The notes under the pieces: generated by a model
What the model was told of the DNA's origin: nothing
The model's input: only the letters and a program-made list of their open reading frames with translations
Databases searched by the model: none
Origin: Acanthosepion lycidas
Lineage: Eukaryota > Mollusca > Cephalopoda > Sepiida > Sepiidae
Reading direction: 5' to 3'
Length of the DNA: 64,000 nt
Assembly: GCA_963932145.1 (NCBI GenBank)
Contig: CAWVQA010000096.1
Coordinates: 30,257-94,256, forward strand
Program-made: the position numbers and the translations under genes
Shown here: positions 24,119 to 37,976 of the stretch, piece after piece
How positions within the stretch are numbered: the first letter of the stretch is position 1
Layout of the letters: each line of letters opens with the position of its first letter

Positions 24119-25558
24119 CTAGCTGCAAGAGAAATGCCTTAAATTGCCGTTTGAAGCTTCAACTTTGGGTTCCCAGTTCACGTTATTTGGGTATCGTAAA
24201 AAAAAGTCGATTAAGATTTGTCATTTTTGGTAGTGATTTTATTCGCCTATTAGATGCACAATGAGTTGGAGAATCTGATAAACCCCACTTCCGGTAGCCT
24301 AGCTGCAAGAGAAATGCCTTAAATTGCCGTTTGAAGCTTCAACTTTGGGTTCCCAGTTCACGTTATTTGGGTATCGTAAAAAAAAGTCGATTAAGATTTG
24401 TCATTTTTGGTAGTGATTTTATTCGCCTATTAGATGCACAATGAGTTGGAGAATCTGATAAACCCCACTTCCGGTAGCCTAGCTGCAAGGGAAATGCCTT
24501 AAATTGCCGTTTGAAGCTTCAACTTTGGGTTCCCAGTTCTCGTTATTTGGGTATCGTAAAAAAAAGTCGATGAAGATTTGTCATTTTTGGTAGGGATTTT
24601 ATTCGCCTATTAGATGCACAATGAGTTGGAGAATCTGATAAACCCCACTTCCGGTAGCCTAGCTGCAAGGGAAATGCCTTAAATTGCCGTTTGAAGCTTC
24701 AACTTTGGGTTCCCAGTTCACGTTATTTGGGTATCGTAAAAAAAAGTCGATTAAGATTTGTCATTTTTGGTAGTGATTTTATTCGCCTATTAGATGCACA
24801 ATGAGTTGGAGAATCTGATAAACCCCACTTCCGGTAGCCTAGCTGCAAGAGAAATGCCTTAAATTGCCGTTTGAAGCTTCAACTTTGGGTTCCCAGTTCA
24901 CGTTATTTGGGTATCGTAAAAAAAAGTCGATTAAGATTTGTCATTTTTGGTAGTGATTTTATTCGCCTATTAGATGCACAATGAGTTGGAGAATCTGATA
25001 AACCCCACTTCCGGTAGCCTAGCTGCAAGAGAAATGCCTTAAATTGCCGTTTGAAGCTTCAACTTTGGGTTCCCAGTTCACGTTATTTGGGTATCGTAAA
25101 AAAAAGTCGATTAAGATTTGTCATTTTTGGTAGTGATTTTATTCGCCTATTAGATGCACAATGAGTTGGAGAATCTGATAAACCCCACTTCCGGTAGCCT
25201 AGCTGCAAGGGAAATGCCTTAAATTGCCGTTTGAAGCTTCAACTTTGGGTTCCCAGTTCTCGTTATTTGGGTATCGTAAAAAAAAGTCGATGAAGATTTG
25301 TCATTTTTGGTAGGGATTTTATTCGCCTATTAGATGCACAATGAGTTGGAGAATCTGATAAACCCCACTTCCGGTAGCCTAGCTGCAAGGGAAATGCCTT
25401 AAATTGCCGTTTGAAGCTTCAACTTTGGGTTCCCAGTTCACGTTATTTGGGTATCGTAAAAAAAAGTCGATTAAGATTTGTCATTTTTGGTAGTGATTTT
25501 ATTCGCCTATTAGATGCACAATGAGTTGGAGAATCTGATAAACCCCACTTCCGGTAGC
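24119..25558. repeat. 720-bp (4-mer) tandem duplication
   Basis: The order type A, type A, type B, G12/A62 occurs twice in succession (24119-24838 and 24839-25558). The type B member of each copy carries the same two rare changes: G at 24572 and 25292 ('gatgaag'), and G at 24594 and 25314 ('tagggatt'). The copies look otherwise identical. Confidence 0.88.
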
Positions 25559-25737
25559 CTAGCTGCAAGAGAAATGCCTTAAATTGCCGTTTGAAGCTTC
25601 AACTTTGGGTTCCCAGTTCAAGTTATTTGGGTATCGTAAAAAAAGTCGATTAAGATTTGTCATTTTTGGTAGTGATTTTATTCGCCTATTAGATGCACAA
25701 TGAGTTGGAGAATCTGATAAACCCCACTTCCGGTAGC
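25559..25737. repeat. 179-bp monomer with A7 tract; source of a spurious 62-codon open frame
   Basis: The A8 tract is A7 here, and 'ttcacg' reads 'ttcaag'. On the minus strand the missing base joins two frames that are closed in normal monomers, giving a 62-codon frame from 25747 to 25559. It starts at TTG, its first ATG is codon 29, and it stops at TAG in 'agctag'. There is no ribosome-binding or initiation context and no protein similarity I recognise. I annotate it as a repeat variant, not a gene. Confidence 0.92.
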
Positions 25738-26997
25738 CTAGCTGCAAGAGAAATGCCTTAAATTGCCGTTTGAAGCTTCAACTTTGGGTTCCCAGTTCAC
25801 GTTATTTGGGTATCGTAAAAAAAAGTCGATTAAGATTTGTCATTTTTGGTAGTGATTTTATTCGCCTATTAGATGCACAATGAGTTGGAGAATCTGATAA
25901 ACCCCACTTCCGGTAGCCTAGCTGCAAGTGAAATGCCTTAAATTGCCGTTTGAAGCTTCAACTTTGGGTTCCCAGTTCTCGTTATTTGGGTATCGTAAAA
26001 AAAAGTCGATTAAGATTTGTCATTTTTGGTAGTGATTTTATTCGCCTATTAGATGCACAATGAGTTGGAGAATCTGATAAACCCCACTTCCGGTAGCCTA
26101 GCTGCAAGGGAAATGCCTTAAATTGCCGTTTGAAGCTTCAACTTTGGGTTCCCAGTTCTCGTTATTTGGGTATCGTAAAAAAAAGTCGATTAAGATTTGT
26201 CATTTTTGGTAGTGATTTTATTCGCCTATTAGATGCACAATGAGTTGGAGAATCTGATAAACCCCACTTCCGGTAGCCTAGCTGCAAGCGAAATGCCTTA
26301 AATTGCCGTTTGAAGCTTCAACTTTGGGTTCCCAGTTCTCGTTATTTGGGTATCGTAAAAAAAAGTCGATTAAGATTTGTCATTTTTGGTAGTGATTTTA
26401 TTCGCCTATTAGATGCACAATGAGTTGGAGAATCTGATAAACCCCACTTCCGGTAGCCTAGCTGCAAGAGAAATGCCTTAAATTGCCGTTTGAAGCTTCA
26501 ACTTTGGGTTCCCAGTTCACGTTATTTGGGTATCGTAAAAAAAAGTCGATTAAGATTTGTCATTTTTGGTAGTGATTTTATTCGCCTATTAGATGCACAA
26601 TGAGTTGGAGAATCTGATAAACCCCACTTCCGGTAGCCTAGCTGCAAGAGAAATGCCTTAAATTGCCGTTTGAAGCTTCAACTTTGGGTTCCCAGTTCAC
26701 GTTATTTGGGTATCGTAAAAAAAAGTCGATTAAGATTTGTCATTTTTGGTAGTGATTTTATTCGCCTATTAGATGCACAATGAGTTGGAGAATTTGATAA
26801 ACCCCACTTCCGGTAGCCTAGCTGCAAGGGAAATGCCTTAAATTGCCGTTTGAAGCTTCAACTTTGGGTTCCCAGTTCTCGTTATTTGGGTATCGTAAAA
26901 AAAAGTCGATTAAGATTTGTCATTTTTGGTAGTGATTTTATTCGCCTATTAGATGCACAATGAGTTGGAGAATCTGATAAACCCCACTTCCGGTAGC

Positions 26998-27176
26998 CTA
27001 GCTGCAAGGGAAATGCCTTAAATTGCCGTTTGAAGCTTCAACTTTGGGTTCCCAGTTCTCGTTATTTGGGTATCGTAAAAAAAGTCGATTAAGATTTGTC
27101 ATTTTTGGTAGTGATTTTATTCGCCTATTAGATGCACAATGAGTTGGAGAATCTGATAAACCCCACTTCCGGTAGC
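26998..27176. repeat. 179-bp monomer with A7 tract; second spurious 62-codon open frame
   Basis: A type B monomer (G12/T62) with A7 in place of A8, giving the same kind of minus-strand open frame (27186 to 26998) by frame fusion. It lies eight monomers after the A7 monomer at 25559 but belongs to the other haplotype. The two deletions are therefore probably independent slippage or sequencing events and not copies of one event. Confidence 0.92.
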
Positions 27177-28436
27177 CTAGCTGCAAGAGAAATGCCTTAA
27201 ATTGCCGTTTGAAGCTTCAACTTTGGGTTCCCAGTTCACGTTATTTGGGTATCGTAAAAAAAAGTCGATTAAGATTTGTCATTTTTGGTAGTGATTTTAT
27301 TCGCCTATTAGATGCACAATGAGTTGGAGAATCTGATAAACCCCACTTCCGGTAGCCTAGCTGCAAGAGAAATGCCTTAAATTGCCGTTTGAAGCTTCAA
27401 CTTTTGGTTCCCAGTTCACGTTATTTGGGTATCGTAAAAAAAAGTCGATTAAGATTTGTCATTTTTGGTAGTGATTTTATTCGCCTATTAGATGCACAAT
27501 GAGTTGGAGAATCTGATAAACCCCACTTCCGGTAGCCTAGCTGCAAGAGAAATGCCTTAAATTGCCGTTTGAAGCTTCAACTTTGGGTTCCCAGTTCACG
27601 TTATTTGGGTATCGTAAAAAAAAGTCGATTAAGATTTGTCATTTTTGGTAGTGATTTTATTCGCCTATTAGATGCACAATGAGTTGGAGAATCTGATAAA
27701 CCCCACTTCCGGTAGCCTAGCTGCAAGAGAAATGCCTTAAATTGCCGTTTGAAGCTTCAACTTTGGGTTCCCAGTTCACGTTATTTGGGTATCGTAAAAA
27801 AAAGTCGATTAAGATTTGTCATTTTTGGTAGTGATTTTATTCGCCTATTAGATGCACAATGAGTTGGAGAATCTGATAAACCCCACTTCCGGTAGCCTAG
27901 CTGCAAGGGAAATGCCTTAAATTGCCGTTTGAAGCTTCAACTTTGGGTTCCCAGTTCACGTTATTTGGGTATCGTAAAAAAAAGTCGATTAAGATTTGTC
28001 ATTTTTGGTAGTGATTTTATTCGCCTATTAGATGCACAATGAGTTGGAGAATCTGATAAACCCCACTTCCGGTAGCCTAGCTGCAAGGGAAATGCCTTAA
28101 ATTGCCGTTTGAAGCTTCAACTTTGGGTTCCCAGTTCTCGTTATTTGGGTATCGTAAAAAAAAGTCGATTAAGATTTGTCATTTTTGGTAGTGATTTTAT
28201 TCGCCTATTAGATGCACAATGAGTTGGAGAATCTGATAAACCCCACTTCCGGTAGCCTAGCTGCAAGAGAAATGCCTTAAATTGCCGTTTGAAGCTTCAA
28301 CTTTGGGTTCCCAGTTCACGATATTTGGGTATCGTAAAAAAAAGTCGATTAAGATTTGTCATTTTTGGTAGTGATTTTATTCGCCTATTAGATGCACAAT
28401 GAGTTGGAGAATCTGATAAACCCCACTTCCGGTAGC

Positions 28437-29516
28437 CTAGCTGCAAGGGAAATGCCTTAAATAGCCGTTTGAAGCTTCAACTTTGGGTTCCCAGTTCTCG
28501 TTATTTGGGTATCGTAAAAAAAAGTCGATTAAGATTTGTCATTTTTGGTAGTGATTTTATTCGCCTATTAGATGCACAATGAGTTGGAGAATCTGATAAA
28601 CCCCACTTCCGGTAGCCTAGCTGCAAGGGAAATGCCTTAAATTGCCGTTTGAAGCTTCAACTTTGGGTTCCCAGTTCACGTTATTTGGGTATCGTAAAAA
28701 AAAGTCGATTAAGATTTGTCATTTTTGGTAGTGATTTTATTCGCCTATTAGATGCACAATGAGTTGGAGAATCTGATAAACCCCACTTCCGGTAGCCTAG
28801 CTGCAAGAGAAATGCCTTAAATTGCCGTTTGAAGCTTCAACTTTGGGTTCCCAGTTCACGTTATTTGGGTATCGTAAAAAAAAGTCGATTAAGATTTGTC
28901 ATTTTTGGTAGTGATTTTATTCGCCTATTAGATGCACAATGAGTTGGAGAATCTGATAAACCCCACTTCCGGTAGCCTAGCTGCAAGGGAAATGCCTTAA
29001 ATAGCCGTTTGAAGCTTCAACTTTGGGTTCCCAGTTCTCGTTATTTGGGTATCGTAAAAAAAAGTCGATTAAGATTTGTCATTTTTGGTAGTGATTTTAT
29101 TCGCCTATTAGATGCACAATGAGTTGGAGAATCTGATAAACCCCACTTCCGGTAGCCTAGCTGCAAGGGAAATGCCTTAAATTGCCGTTTGAAGCTTCAA
29201 CTTTGGGTTCCCAGTTCACGTTATTTGGGTATCGTAAAAAAAAGTCGATTAAGATTTGTCATTTTTGGTAGTGATTTTATTCGCCTATTAGATGCACAAT
29301 GAGTTGGAGAATCTGATAAACCCCACTTCCGGTAGCCTAGCTGCAAGAGAAATGCCTTAAATTGCCGTTTGAAGCTTCCACTTTGGGTTCCCAGTTCACG
29401 TTATTTGGGTATCGTAAAAAAAAGTCGATTAAGATTTGTCATTTTTGGTAGTGATTTTATTCGCCTATTAGATGCACAATGAGTTGGAGAATTTGATAAA
29501 CCCCACTTCCGGTAGC
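28437..29516. repeat. 540-bp (trimer) tandem duplication
   Basis: The order type B, G12/A62, type A occurs twice. The type B member carries 'atagccg' (A at 28463 and 29003) in both copies and nowhere else that I saw. The last monomer of copy 2 (29337-29516) has two private changes, 'cttcca' and 'aatttgat'. Confidence 0.87.
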
Positions 29517-32500
29517 CTAGCTGCAAGAGAAATGCCTTAAATTGCCGTTTGAAGCTTCAACTTTGGGTTCCCAGTTCACGTTATTTGGGTATCGTAAAAA
29601 AAAGTCGATTAAGATTTGTCATTTTTGGTAGTGATTTTATTCGCCTATTAGATGCACAATGAGTTGGAGAATCTGATAAACCCCACTTCCGGTAGCCTAG
29701 CTGCAAGAGAAATGCCTTAAATTGCCGTTTGAAGCTTCAACTTTGTGTTCCCAGTTCACGTTATTTGGGTATCGTAAAAAAAAGTCGATTAAGATTTGTC
29801 ATTTTTGGTAGTGATTTTATTCGCCTATTAGATGCACAATGAGTTGGAGAATCTGATAAACCCCACTTCCGGTAGCCTAGCTGCAAGGGAAATGCCTTAA
29901 ATTGCCGTTTGAAGCTTCAACTTTGGGTTCCCAGTTCACGTTATTTGGGTATCGTAAAAAAAAGTCGATTAAGATTTGTCATTTTTGGTAGTGATTTTAT
30001 TCGCCTATTAGATGCACAATGAGTTGGAGAATCTGATAAACCCCACTTCCGGTAGCCTAGCTGCAAGAGAAATGCCTTAAATTGCCGTTTGAAGCTTCAA
30101 CTTTGGGTTCCCAGTTCACGTTATTTGGGTATCGTAAAAAAAAGTCGATTAAGATTTGTCATTTTTGGTAGTGATTTTATTCGCCTATTAGATGCACAAT
30201 GAGTTGGAGAATCTGATAAACCCCACTTCCGGTAGCCTAGCTGCAAGAGAAATGCCTTAAATTGCCGTTTGAAGCTTCAACTTTGGGTTCCCAGTTCACG
30301 TTATTTGGGTATCGTAAAAAAAAGTCGATTAAGATTTGTCATTTTTGGTAGTGATTTTATTCGCCTATTAGATGCACAATGAGTTGGAGAATCTGATAAA
30401 CCCCACTTCCGGTAGCCTAGCTGCAAGGGAAATGTCTTAAATTGCCGTTTGAAGCTTCAACTTTGGGTTCCCAGTTCACGTTATTTGGGTATCGTAAAAA
30501 AAAGTCGATTAAGATTTGTCATTTTTGGTAGTGATTTTATTCGCCTATTAGATGCACAATGAGTTGGAGAATCTGATAAACCCCACTTCCGGTAGCCTAG
30601 CTGCAAGAGAAATGCCTTAAATTGCCGTTTGAAGCTTCAACTTTGGGTTCCCAGTTCACGTTATTTGGGTATCGTAAAAAAAAGTCGATTAAGATTTGTC
30701 ATTTTTGGTAGTGATTTTATTCGCCTATTAAATGCACAATGAGTTGGAGAATCTGATAAACCCCACTTCCGGTAGCCTAGCTGCAAGAGAAATGCCTTAA
30801 ATTGCCGTTTGAAGCTTCAACTTTGGGTTCCCAGTTCACGTTATTTGGGTATCGTAAAAAAAAGTCGTTTAAGATTTGTCATTTTTGGTAGTGATTTTAT
30901 TCGCCTATTAGATGCACAATGAGTTGGAGAATCTGATAAACCCCACTTCCGGTAGCCTAGCTGCAAGAGAAATGGCTTAAATTGCCGTTTGAAGCTTCAA
31001 CTTTGGGTTCCCAGTTCACGTTATTTGGGTATCGTAAAAAAAAGTCGATTAAGATTTGTCATTTTTGGTAGTGATTTTATTCGCCTATTAGATGCACAAT
31101 GAGTTGGAGAATCTGATAAACCCCACTTCCGGTAGCCTAGCTGCAAGAGAAATGCCTTAAATTGCCGTTTGAAACTTCAACTTTGGGTTCCCAGTTCACG
31201 TTATTTGGGTATCGTAAAAAAAAGTCGATTAAGATTTGTCATTTTTGGTAGTGATTTTATTCGCCTATTAGATGCACAATGAGTTGGAGAATCTGATAAA
31301 CCCCACTTCCGGTAGCCTAGCTGCAAGGGAAATGCCTTAAATTGCCGTTTGAAGCTTCAACTTTGGGTTCCCAGTTCACGTTATTTGGGTATCGTAAAAA
31401 AAAGTCGATTAAGATTTGTCATTTTTGGTAGTGATTTTATTCGCCTATTAGATGCACAATGAGTTGGAGAATCTGATAAACCCCACTTCCGGTAGCCTAG
31501 CTGCAAGAGAAATGCCTTAAATTGCCGTTTGAAGCTTCAACTTTGGGTTCCCAGTTCACGTTATTTGGGTATCGTAAAAAAAAGTCGATTAAGATTTGTC
31601 ATTTTTGGTAGTGATTTTATTCGCCTATTAGATGCACAAGGAGTTGGAGAATCTGATAAACCCCACTTCCGGTAGCCTAGCTGCAAGAGAAATGCCTTAA
31701 ATTGCCGTTTGAAGCTTCAACTTTGGGTTCCCAGTTCACGTTATTTGGGTATCGTAAAAAAAAGTCGATTAAGATTTGTCATTTTTGGTAGTGATTTTAT
31801 TCGCCTATTAGATGCACAATGAGTTGGAGAATCTGATAAACCTCACTTCCGGTAGCCTAGCTGCAAGAGAAATGCCTTAAATTGCCGTTTGAAGCTTCAA
31901 CTTTGGGTTCCCAGTTCACGTTATTTGGGTATCGTAAAAAAAAGTCGATTAAGATTTGTCATTTTTGGTAGTGATTTTATTCACCTATTAGATGCACAAT
32001 GAGTTGGAGAATCTGATAAACCCCACTTCCGGTAGCCTACCTGCAAGAGAAATGCCTTAAATTGCCGTTTGAAGCTTCAACTTTGGGTTCCCAGTTCACG
32101 TTATTTGGGTATCGTAAAAAAAAGTCGATTAAGATTTGTCATTTTTGGTAGTGATTTTATTCGCCTATTAGAGACACAATGAGTTGGAGAATCTGATAAA
32201 CCCCACTTCCGGTAGCCTAGCTGCAAGAGAAATGCCTTAAATTGCCGTTTGAAGCTTCAACTTTGGGTTCCCAGTTCACGTTATTTGGTTATCGTAAAAA
32301 AAAGTCGATTAAGATTTGTCATTTTTGGTAGTGATTTTATTCGCCTATTAGATGCACAATGAGTTGGAGAATCTGATAAACCCCACTTCCGGTAGCCTAG
32401 CTGCAAGAGAAATGCCTTAAATTGCCGTTTGAAGCTTCAACTTTGGGTTCCCAGTTCACGTTATTTGGGTATCGTAAAAAAAAGTCGATTAAGATTTGTC

Positions 32501-34736
32501 ATTTTTGGTAGTGATTTTATTCGCCTATTAGATGCACAATGAGTTGGAGAATCTGATAAAACCCACTTGCGGTAGCCTAGCTGCAAGAGAAATGCCTTAA
32601 ATTGCCGTTTGAAGCTTCAACTTTGGGTTCCCAGTTCACGTTATTTGGGTATCGTAAAAAAAAGTCGATTAAGATTTGTCATTTTTGGTAGTGATTTTAT
32701 TCGCCTATTAGATGCACAATGAGTTGGAGAATCTGATAAACCCCACTTCCGGTAGCCTAGCTGCAAGGGAAATGCCTTAAATTGCCGTTTGAAGCTTCAA
32801 CTTTGGGTTCCCAGTTCTCGTTATTTGGGTATCGTAAAAAAAAGTCGATTAAGATTTGTCATTTTTGGTAGTGATTTTATTCGCCTATTAGATGCACAAT
32901 CAGTTGGAGAATCTGATAAACCCCACTTCCGGTAGCCTAGCTGCAAGGGAAATGCCTTAAATTGCCGTTTGAAGCTTCAACTTTGGGTTCCCAGTTCACG
33001 TTATTTGGGTATCGTAAAAAAAAGTCGATTAAGATTTGTCATTTTTGGTAGTGATTTTATTCGCCTATTAGATGCACAATGAGTTGGAGAATCTGATAAA
33101 CCCCACTTCCGGTAGCCTAGCTGCAAGAGAAATGCCTTAAATTGCCGTTTGAAGCTTCAACTTTGGGTTCCCAGTTCACGTTATTTGGGTATCGTAAAAA
33201 AAAGTCGATTAAGATTTGTCATTTTTGGTAGTGATTTTATTCGCCTATTAGATGCACAATGAGTTGGAGAATCTGATAAACCCCACTTCCGGTAGCCTAG
33301 CTGCAAGAGAAATGCCTTAAATTGCCGTTTGAAGCTTCAACTTTGGGTTCCCAGTTCACGTTATTTGGGTATCGTAAAAAAAAGTCGATTAAGATTTGTC
33401 ATTTTTGGTAGTGATTTTATTCGCCTATTAGATGCACAATGAGTTGGAGAGTCTGATAAACCCCACTTCCGGTAGCCTAGCTGCAAGAGAAATGCCTTAA
33501 ATTGCCGTTTGAAGCTTCAACTTTGGGTTCCCAGTTCACGTTATTTGGGTATCGTAAAAAAAAGTCGATTAAGATTTGTCATTTTTGGTAGTGATTTTAT
33601 TCGCCTATTAGATGCACAATGAGTTGGAGAATCTGATAAACCCCACTTCCGGTAGCCTAGCTGCAAGAGAAATGCCTTAAATTGCCGTTTGAAGCTTCAA
33701 CTTTGGGTTCCCAGTTCACGTTATTTGGGTATCGTAAAAAAAAGTCGATTAAGATTTGTCATTTTTGGTAGTGATTTTATTCGCCTATTAGATGCACAAT
33801 GAGTTGGAGAATCTGATAAACCCCACTTCCGGTAGCCTAGCTGCAAGAGAAATGCCTTAAATTGCCGTTTGAAGCTTCAACTTTGGGTTCCCAGTTCACG
33901 TTATTTGGGTATCGTAAAAAAAAGTCGATTAAGATTTGTCATTTTTGGTAGTGATTTTATTCGCCTATTAGATGCACAATGAGTTGGAGAATCTGATAAA
34001 CCCCACTTCCGGTAGCCTAGCTGCAAGAGAAATGCCTTAAATTGCCGTTTGAAGCTTCAACTTTGGGTTCCCAGTTCTCGTTATTTGGGTATCGTAAAAA
34101 AAAGTCGATTAAGATTTGTCATTTTTGGTAGTGATTTTATTCGCCTATTATATGCACAATGAGTTGGAGAATCTGATAAACCCCACTTCCGGTAGCCTAG
34201 CTGCAAGAGAAATGCCTTAAATTGCCGTTTGAAGCTTCAACTTTGGGTTCCCAGTTCACGTTATTTGGGTATCGTAAAAAAAAGTCGATTAAGATTTGTC
34301 ATTTTTGGTAGTGATTTTATTCGCCTATTAGATGCACAATGAGTTGGAGAATCTGATAAACCCCACTTCCGGTAGCCTAGCTGCAAGAGAAATGCCTTAA
34401 ATTGCCGTTTGAAGCTTCAACTTTGGGTTCCCAGTTCACGTTATTTGGGTATCGTAAAAAAAAGTCGATTAAGATTTGTCATTTTTGGTAGTGATTTTAT
34501 TCGCCTATTAGATGCACAATGAGTTGGAGAATCTGATAAACCCCACTTCCGGTAGCCTAGCTGCAAGGGAAATGCCTTAAATTGCCGTTTGAAGCTTCAA
34601 CTTTGGGTTCCCAGTTCTCGTTATTTGGGTATCGTAAAAAAAAGTCGATTAAGATTTGTCATTTTTGGTAGTGATTTTATTCGCCTATTAGATGCACAAT
34701 GAGTTGGAGAATCTGATAAACCCCACTTCCGGTAGC

Positions 34737-36176
34737 CTAGCTGCAAGAGAAATGCCTTAAATTGCCGTTTGAAGCTTCAACTTTGGGTTCCCAGTTCACG
34801 TTATTTGGGTATCGTAAAAAAAAGTCGATTAAGATTTGTCATTTTTGGTAGTGATTTTATTCGCCTATTAGATGCACAATGAGTTGGAGAATCTGATAAA
34901 CCCCACTTCCGGTAGCCTAGCTGCAAGGGAAATGCCTTAAATTGCCGTTTGAAGCTTCAACTTTGGGTTCCCAGTTCTCGTTATTTGGGTATCGTAAAAA
35001 AAAGTCGATTAAGATTTGTCATTTTTGGTAGTGATTTTATTCGCCTATTAGATGCACAATGAGTTGGAGAATCTGATAAACCCCACTTCCGGTAGCCTAG
35101 CTGCAAGAGAAATGCCTTAAATTGCCGTTTGAAGCTTCAACTTTGGGCTCCCAGTTCACGTTATTTGGGTATCGTAAAAAAAAGTCGATTAAGATTTGTC
35201 ATTTTTGGTAGTGATTTTATTCGCCTATTAGATGCACAATGAGTTGGAGAATCTGATAAACCCCACTTCCGGTAGCCTAGCTGCAAGAGAAATGCCTTAA
35301 ATTGCCGTTTGAAGCTTCAACTTTGGGTTCCCAGTTCACGTTATTTGGGTATTGTAAAAAAAAGTCGATTAAGATTTGTCATTTTTGGTAGTGATTTTAT
35401 TCGCCTATTAGATGCACAATGAGTTGGAGAATCTGATAAACCCCACTTCCGGTAGCCTAGCTGCAAGGGAAATGCCTTAAATTGCCGTTTGAAGCTTCAA
35501 CTTTGGGTTCCCAGTTCTCGTTATTTGGGTATCGTAAAAAAAAGTCGATTAAGATTTGTCATTTTTGGTAGTGATTTTATTCGCCTATTAGATGCACAAT
35601 GAGTTGGAGAATCTGATAAACCCCACTTCCGGTAGCCTAGCTGCAAGAGAAATGCCTTAAATTGCCGTTTGAAGCTTCAACTTTGGGTTCCCAGTTCACG
35701 TTATTTGGGTATCGTAAAAAAAAGTCGATTAAGATTTGTCATTTTTGGTAGTGATTTTATTCGCCTATTAGATGCACAATGAGTTGGAGAATCTGATAAA
35801 CTCCACTTCCGGTAGCCTAGCTGCAAGAGAAATGCCTTAAATTGCCGTTTGAAGCTTCAAATTTGGGTTCCCAGTTCACGTTATTTGGGTATCGTAAAAA
35901 AAAGTCGATTAAGATTTGTCATTTTTGGTAGTGATTTTATTCGCCTATTAGATGCACAATGAGTTGGAGAATCTGATAAACCCCACTTCCGGTAGCCTAG
36001 CTGCAAGGGAAATGCCTTAAATTGCCGTTTGAAGCTTCAACTTTGGGTTCCCAGTTCTCGTTATTTGGGTATCGTAAAAAAAAGTCGATTAAGATTTGTC
36101 ATTTTTGGTAGTGATTTTATTCGCCTATTAGATGCACAATGAGTTGGAGAATCTGATAAACCCCACTTCCGGTAGC
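34737..36176. repeat. 1440-bp 8-mer, copy 1 of a near-perfect tandem duplication
   Basis: Monomers 194-201 are followed directly by a copy, monomers 202-209. Four rare variants recur at exactly 1440 bp: 'gggctccc' (C at 35148 and 36588), 'gtattgtaa', 'aaactccac' and 'caaatttggg'. The type order is A, B, A, A, B, A, A, B in both. I found one difference across the 1440 bp (T at 36807 in copy 2). Confidence 0.93.
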
Positions 36177-37616
36177 CTAGCTGCAAGAGAAATGCCTTAA
36201 ATTGCCGTTTGAAGCTTCAACTTTGGGTTCCCAGTTCACGTTATTTGGGTATCGTAAAAAAAAGTCGATTAAGATTTGTCATTTTTGGTAGTGATTTTAT
36301 TCGCCTATTAGATGCACAATGAGTTGGAGAATCTGATAAACCCCACTTCCGGTAGCCTAGCTGCAAGGGAAATGCCTTAAATTGCCGTTTGAAGCTTCAA
36401 CTTTGGGTTCCCAGTTCTCGTTATTTGGGTATCGTAAAAAAAAGTCGATTAAGATTTGTCATTTTTGGTAGTGATTTTATTCGCCTATTAGATGCACAAT
36501 GAGTTGGAGAATCTGATAAACCCCACTTCCGGTAGCCTAGCTGCAAGAGAAATGCCTTAAATTGCCGTTTGAAGCTTCAACTTTGGGCTCCCAGTTCACG
36601 TTATTTGGGTATCGTAAAAAAAAGTCGATTAAGATTTGTCATTTTTGGTAGTGATTTTATTCGCCTATTAGATGCACAATGAGTTGGAGAATCTGATAAA
36701 CCCCACTTCCGGTAGCCTAGCTGCAAGAGAAATGCCTTAAATTGCCGTTTGAAGCTTCAACTTTGGGTTCCCAGTTCACGTTATTTGGGTATTGTAAAAA
36801 AAAGTCTATTAAGATTTGTCATTTTTGGTAGTGATTTTATTCGCCTATTAGATGCACAATGAGTTGGAGAATCTGATAAACCCCACTTCCGGTAGCCTAG
36901 CTGCAAGGGAAATGCCTTAAATTGCCGTTTGAAGCTTCAACTTTGGGTTCCCAGTTCTCGTTATTTGGGTATCGTAAAAAAAAGTCGATTAAGATTTGTC
37001 ATTTTTGGTAGTGATTTTATTCGCCTATTAGATGCACAATGAGTTGGAGAATCTGATAAACCCCACTTCCGGTAGCCTAGCTGCAAGAGAAATGCCTTAA
37101 ATTGCCGTTTGAAGCTTCAACTTTGGGTTCCCAGTTCACGTTATTTGGGTATCGTAAAAAAAAGTCGATTAAGATTTGTCATTTTTGGTAGTGATTTTAT
37201 TCGCCTATTAGATGCACAATGAGTTGGAGAATCTGATAAACTCCACTTCCGGTAGCCTAGCTGCAAGAGAAATGCCTTAAATTGCCGTTTGAAGCTTCAA
37301 ATTTGGGTTCCCAGTTCACGTTATTTGGGTATCGTAAAAAAAAGTCGATTAAGATTTGTCATTTTTGGTAGTGATTTTATTCGCCTATTAGATGCACAAT
37401 GAGTTGGAGAATCTGATAAACCCCACTTCCGGTAGCCTAGCTGCAAGGGAAATGCCTTAAATTGCCGTTTGAAGCTTCAACTTTGGGTTCCCAGTTCTCG
37501 TTATTTGGGTATCGTAAAAAAAAGTCGATTAAGATTTGTCATTTTTGGTAGTGATTTTATTCGCCTATTAGATGCACAATGAGTTGGAGAATCTGATAAA
37601 CCCCACTTCCGGTAGC
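36177..37616. repeat. 1440-bp 8-mer, copy 2
   Basis: Copy of the preceding 1440 bp with one substitution ('gtctatt', T at 36807). A third copy would begin at 37617. Its first two monomers fit the A, B order, but 'gggatccc' is new and the 'gggctccc' expected in the third slot (37977) is absent, so the higher-order repeat stops after two copies. Confidence 0.92.
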
Positions 37617-37976
37617 CTAGCTGCAAGAGAAATGCCTTAAATTGCCGTTTGAAGCTTCAACTTTGGGATCCCAGTTCACGTTATTTGGGTATCGTAAAAA
37701 AAAGTCGATTAAGATTTGTCATTTTTGGTAGTGATTTTATTCGCCTATTAGATGCACAATGAGTTGGAGAATCTGATAAACCCCACTTCCGGTAGCCTAG
37801 CTGCAAGGGAAATGCCTTAAATTGCCGTTTGAAGCTTCAACTTTGGGTTCCCAGTTCTCGTTATTTGGGTATCGTAAAAAAAAGTCGATTAAGATTTGTC
37901 ATTTTTGGTAGTGATTTTATTCGCCTATTAGATGCACAATGAGTTGGAGAATCTGATAAACCCCACTTCCGGTAGC

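Noticed and set aside
25559..25747. Minus-strand 62-codon open frame
   Set aside because: It exists only because one A is missing from the A8 tract, which fuses two frames closed in standard monomers. It begins with TTG, has no initiation context and covers one monomer plus 10 bases.
26998..27186. Second minus-strand 62-codon open frame, almost identical
   Set aside because: Same cause, an A7 tract in another monomer. The similarity of the two frames reflects the satellite, not a gene family.
32157..32336. Possible length variant at 'ttagagacacaatg'
   Set aside because: Counting shows two adjacent substitutions with no change in length, so phase is kept.
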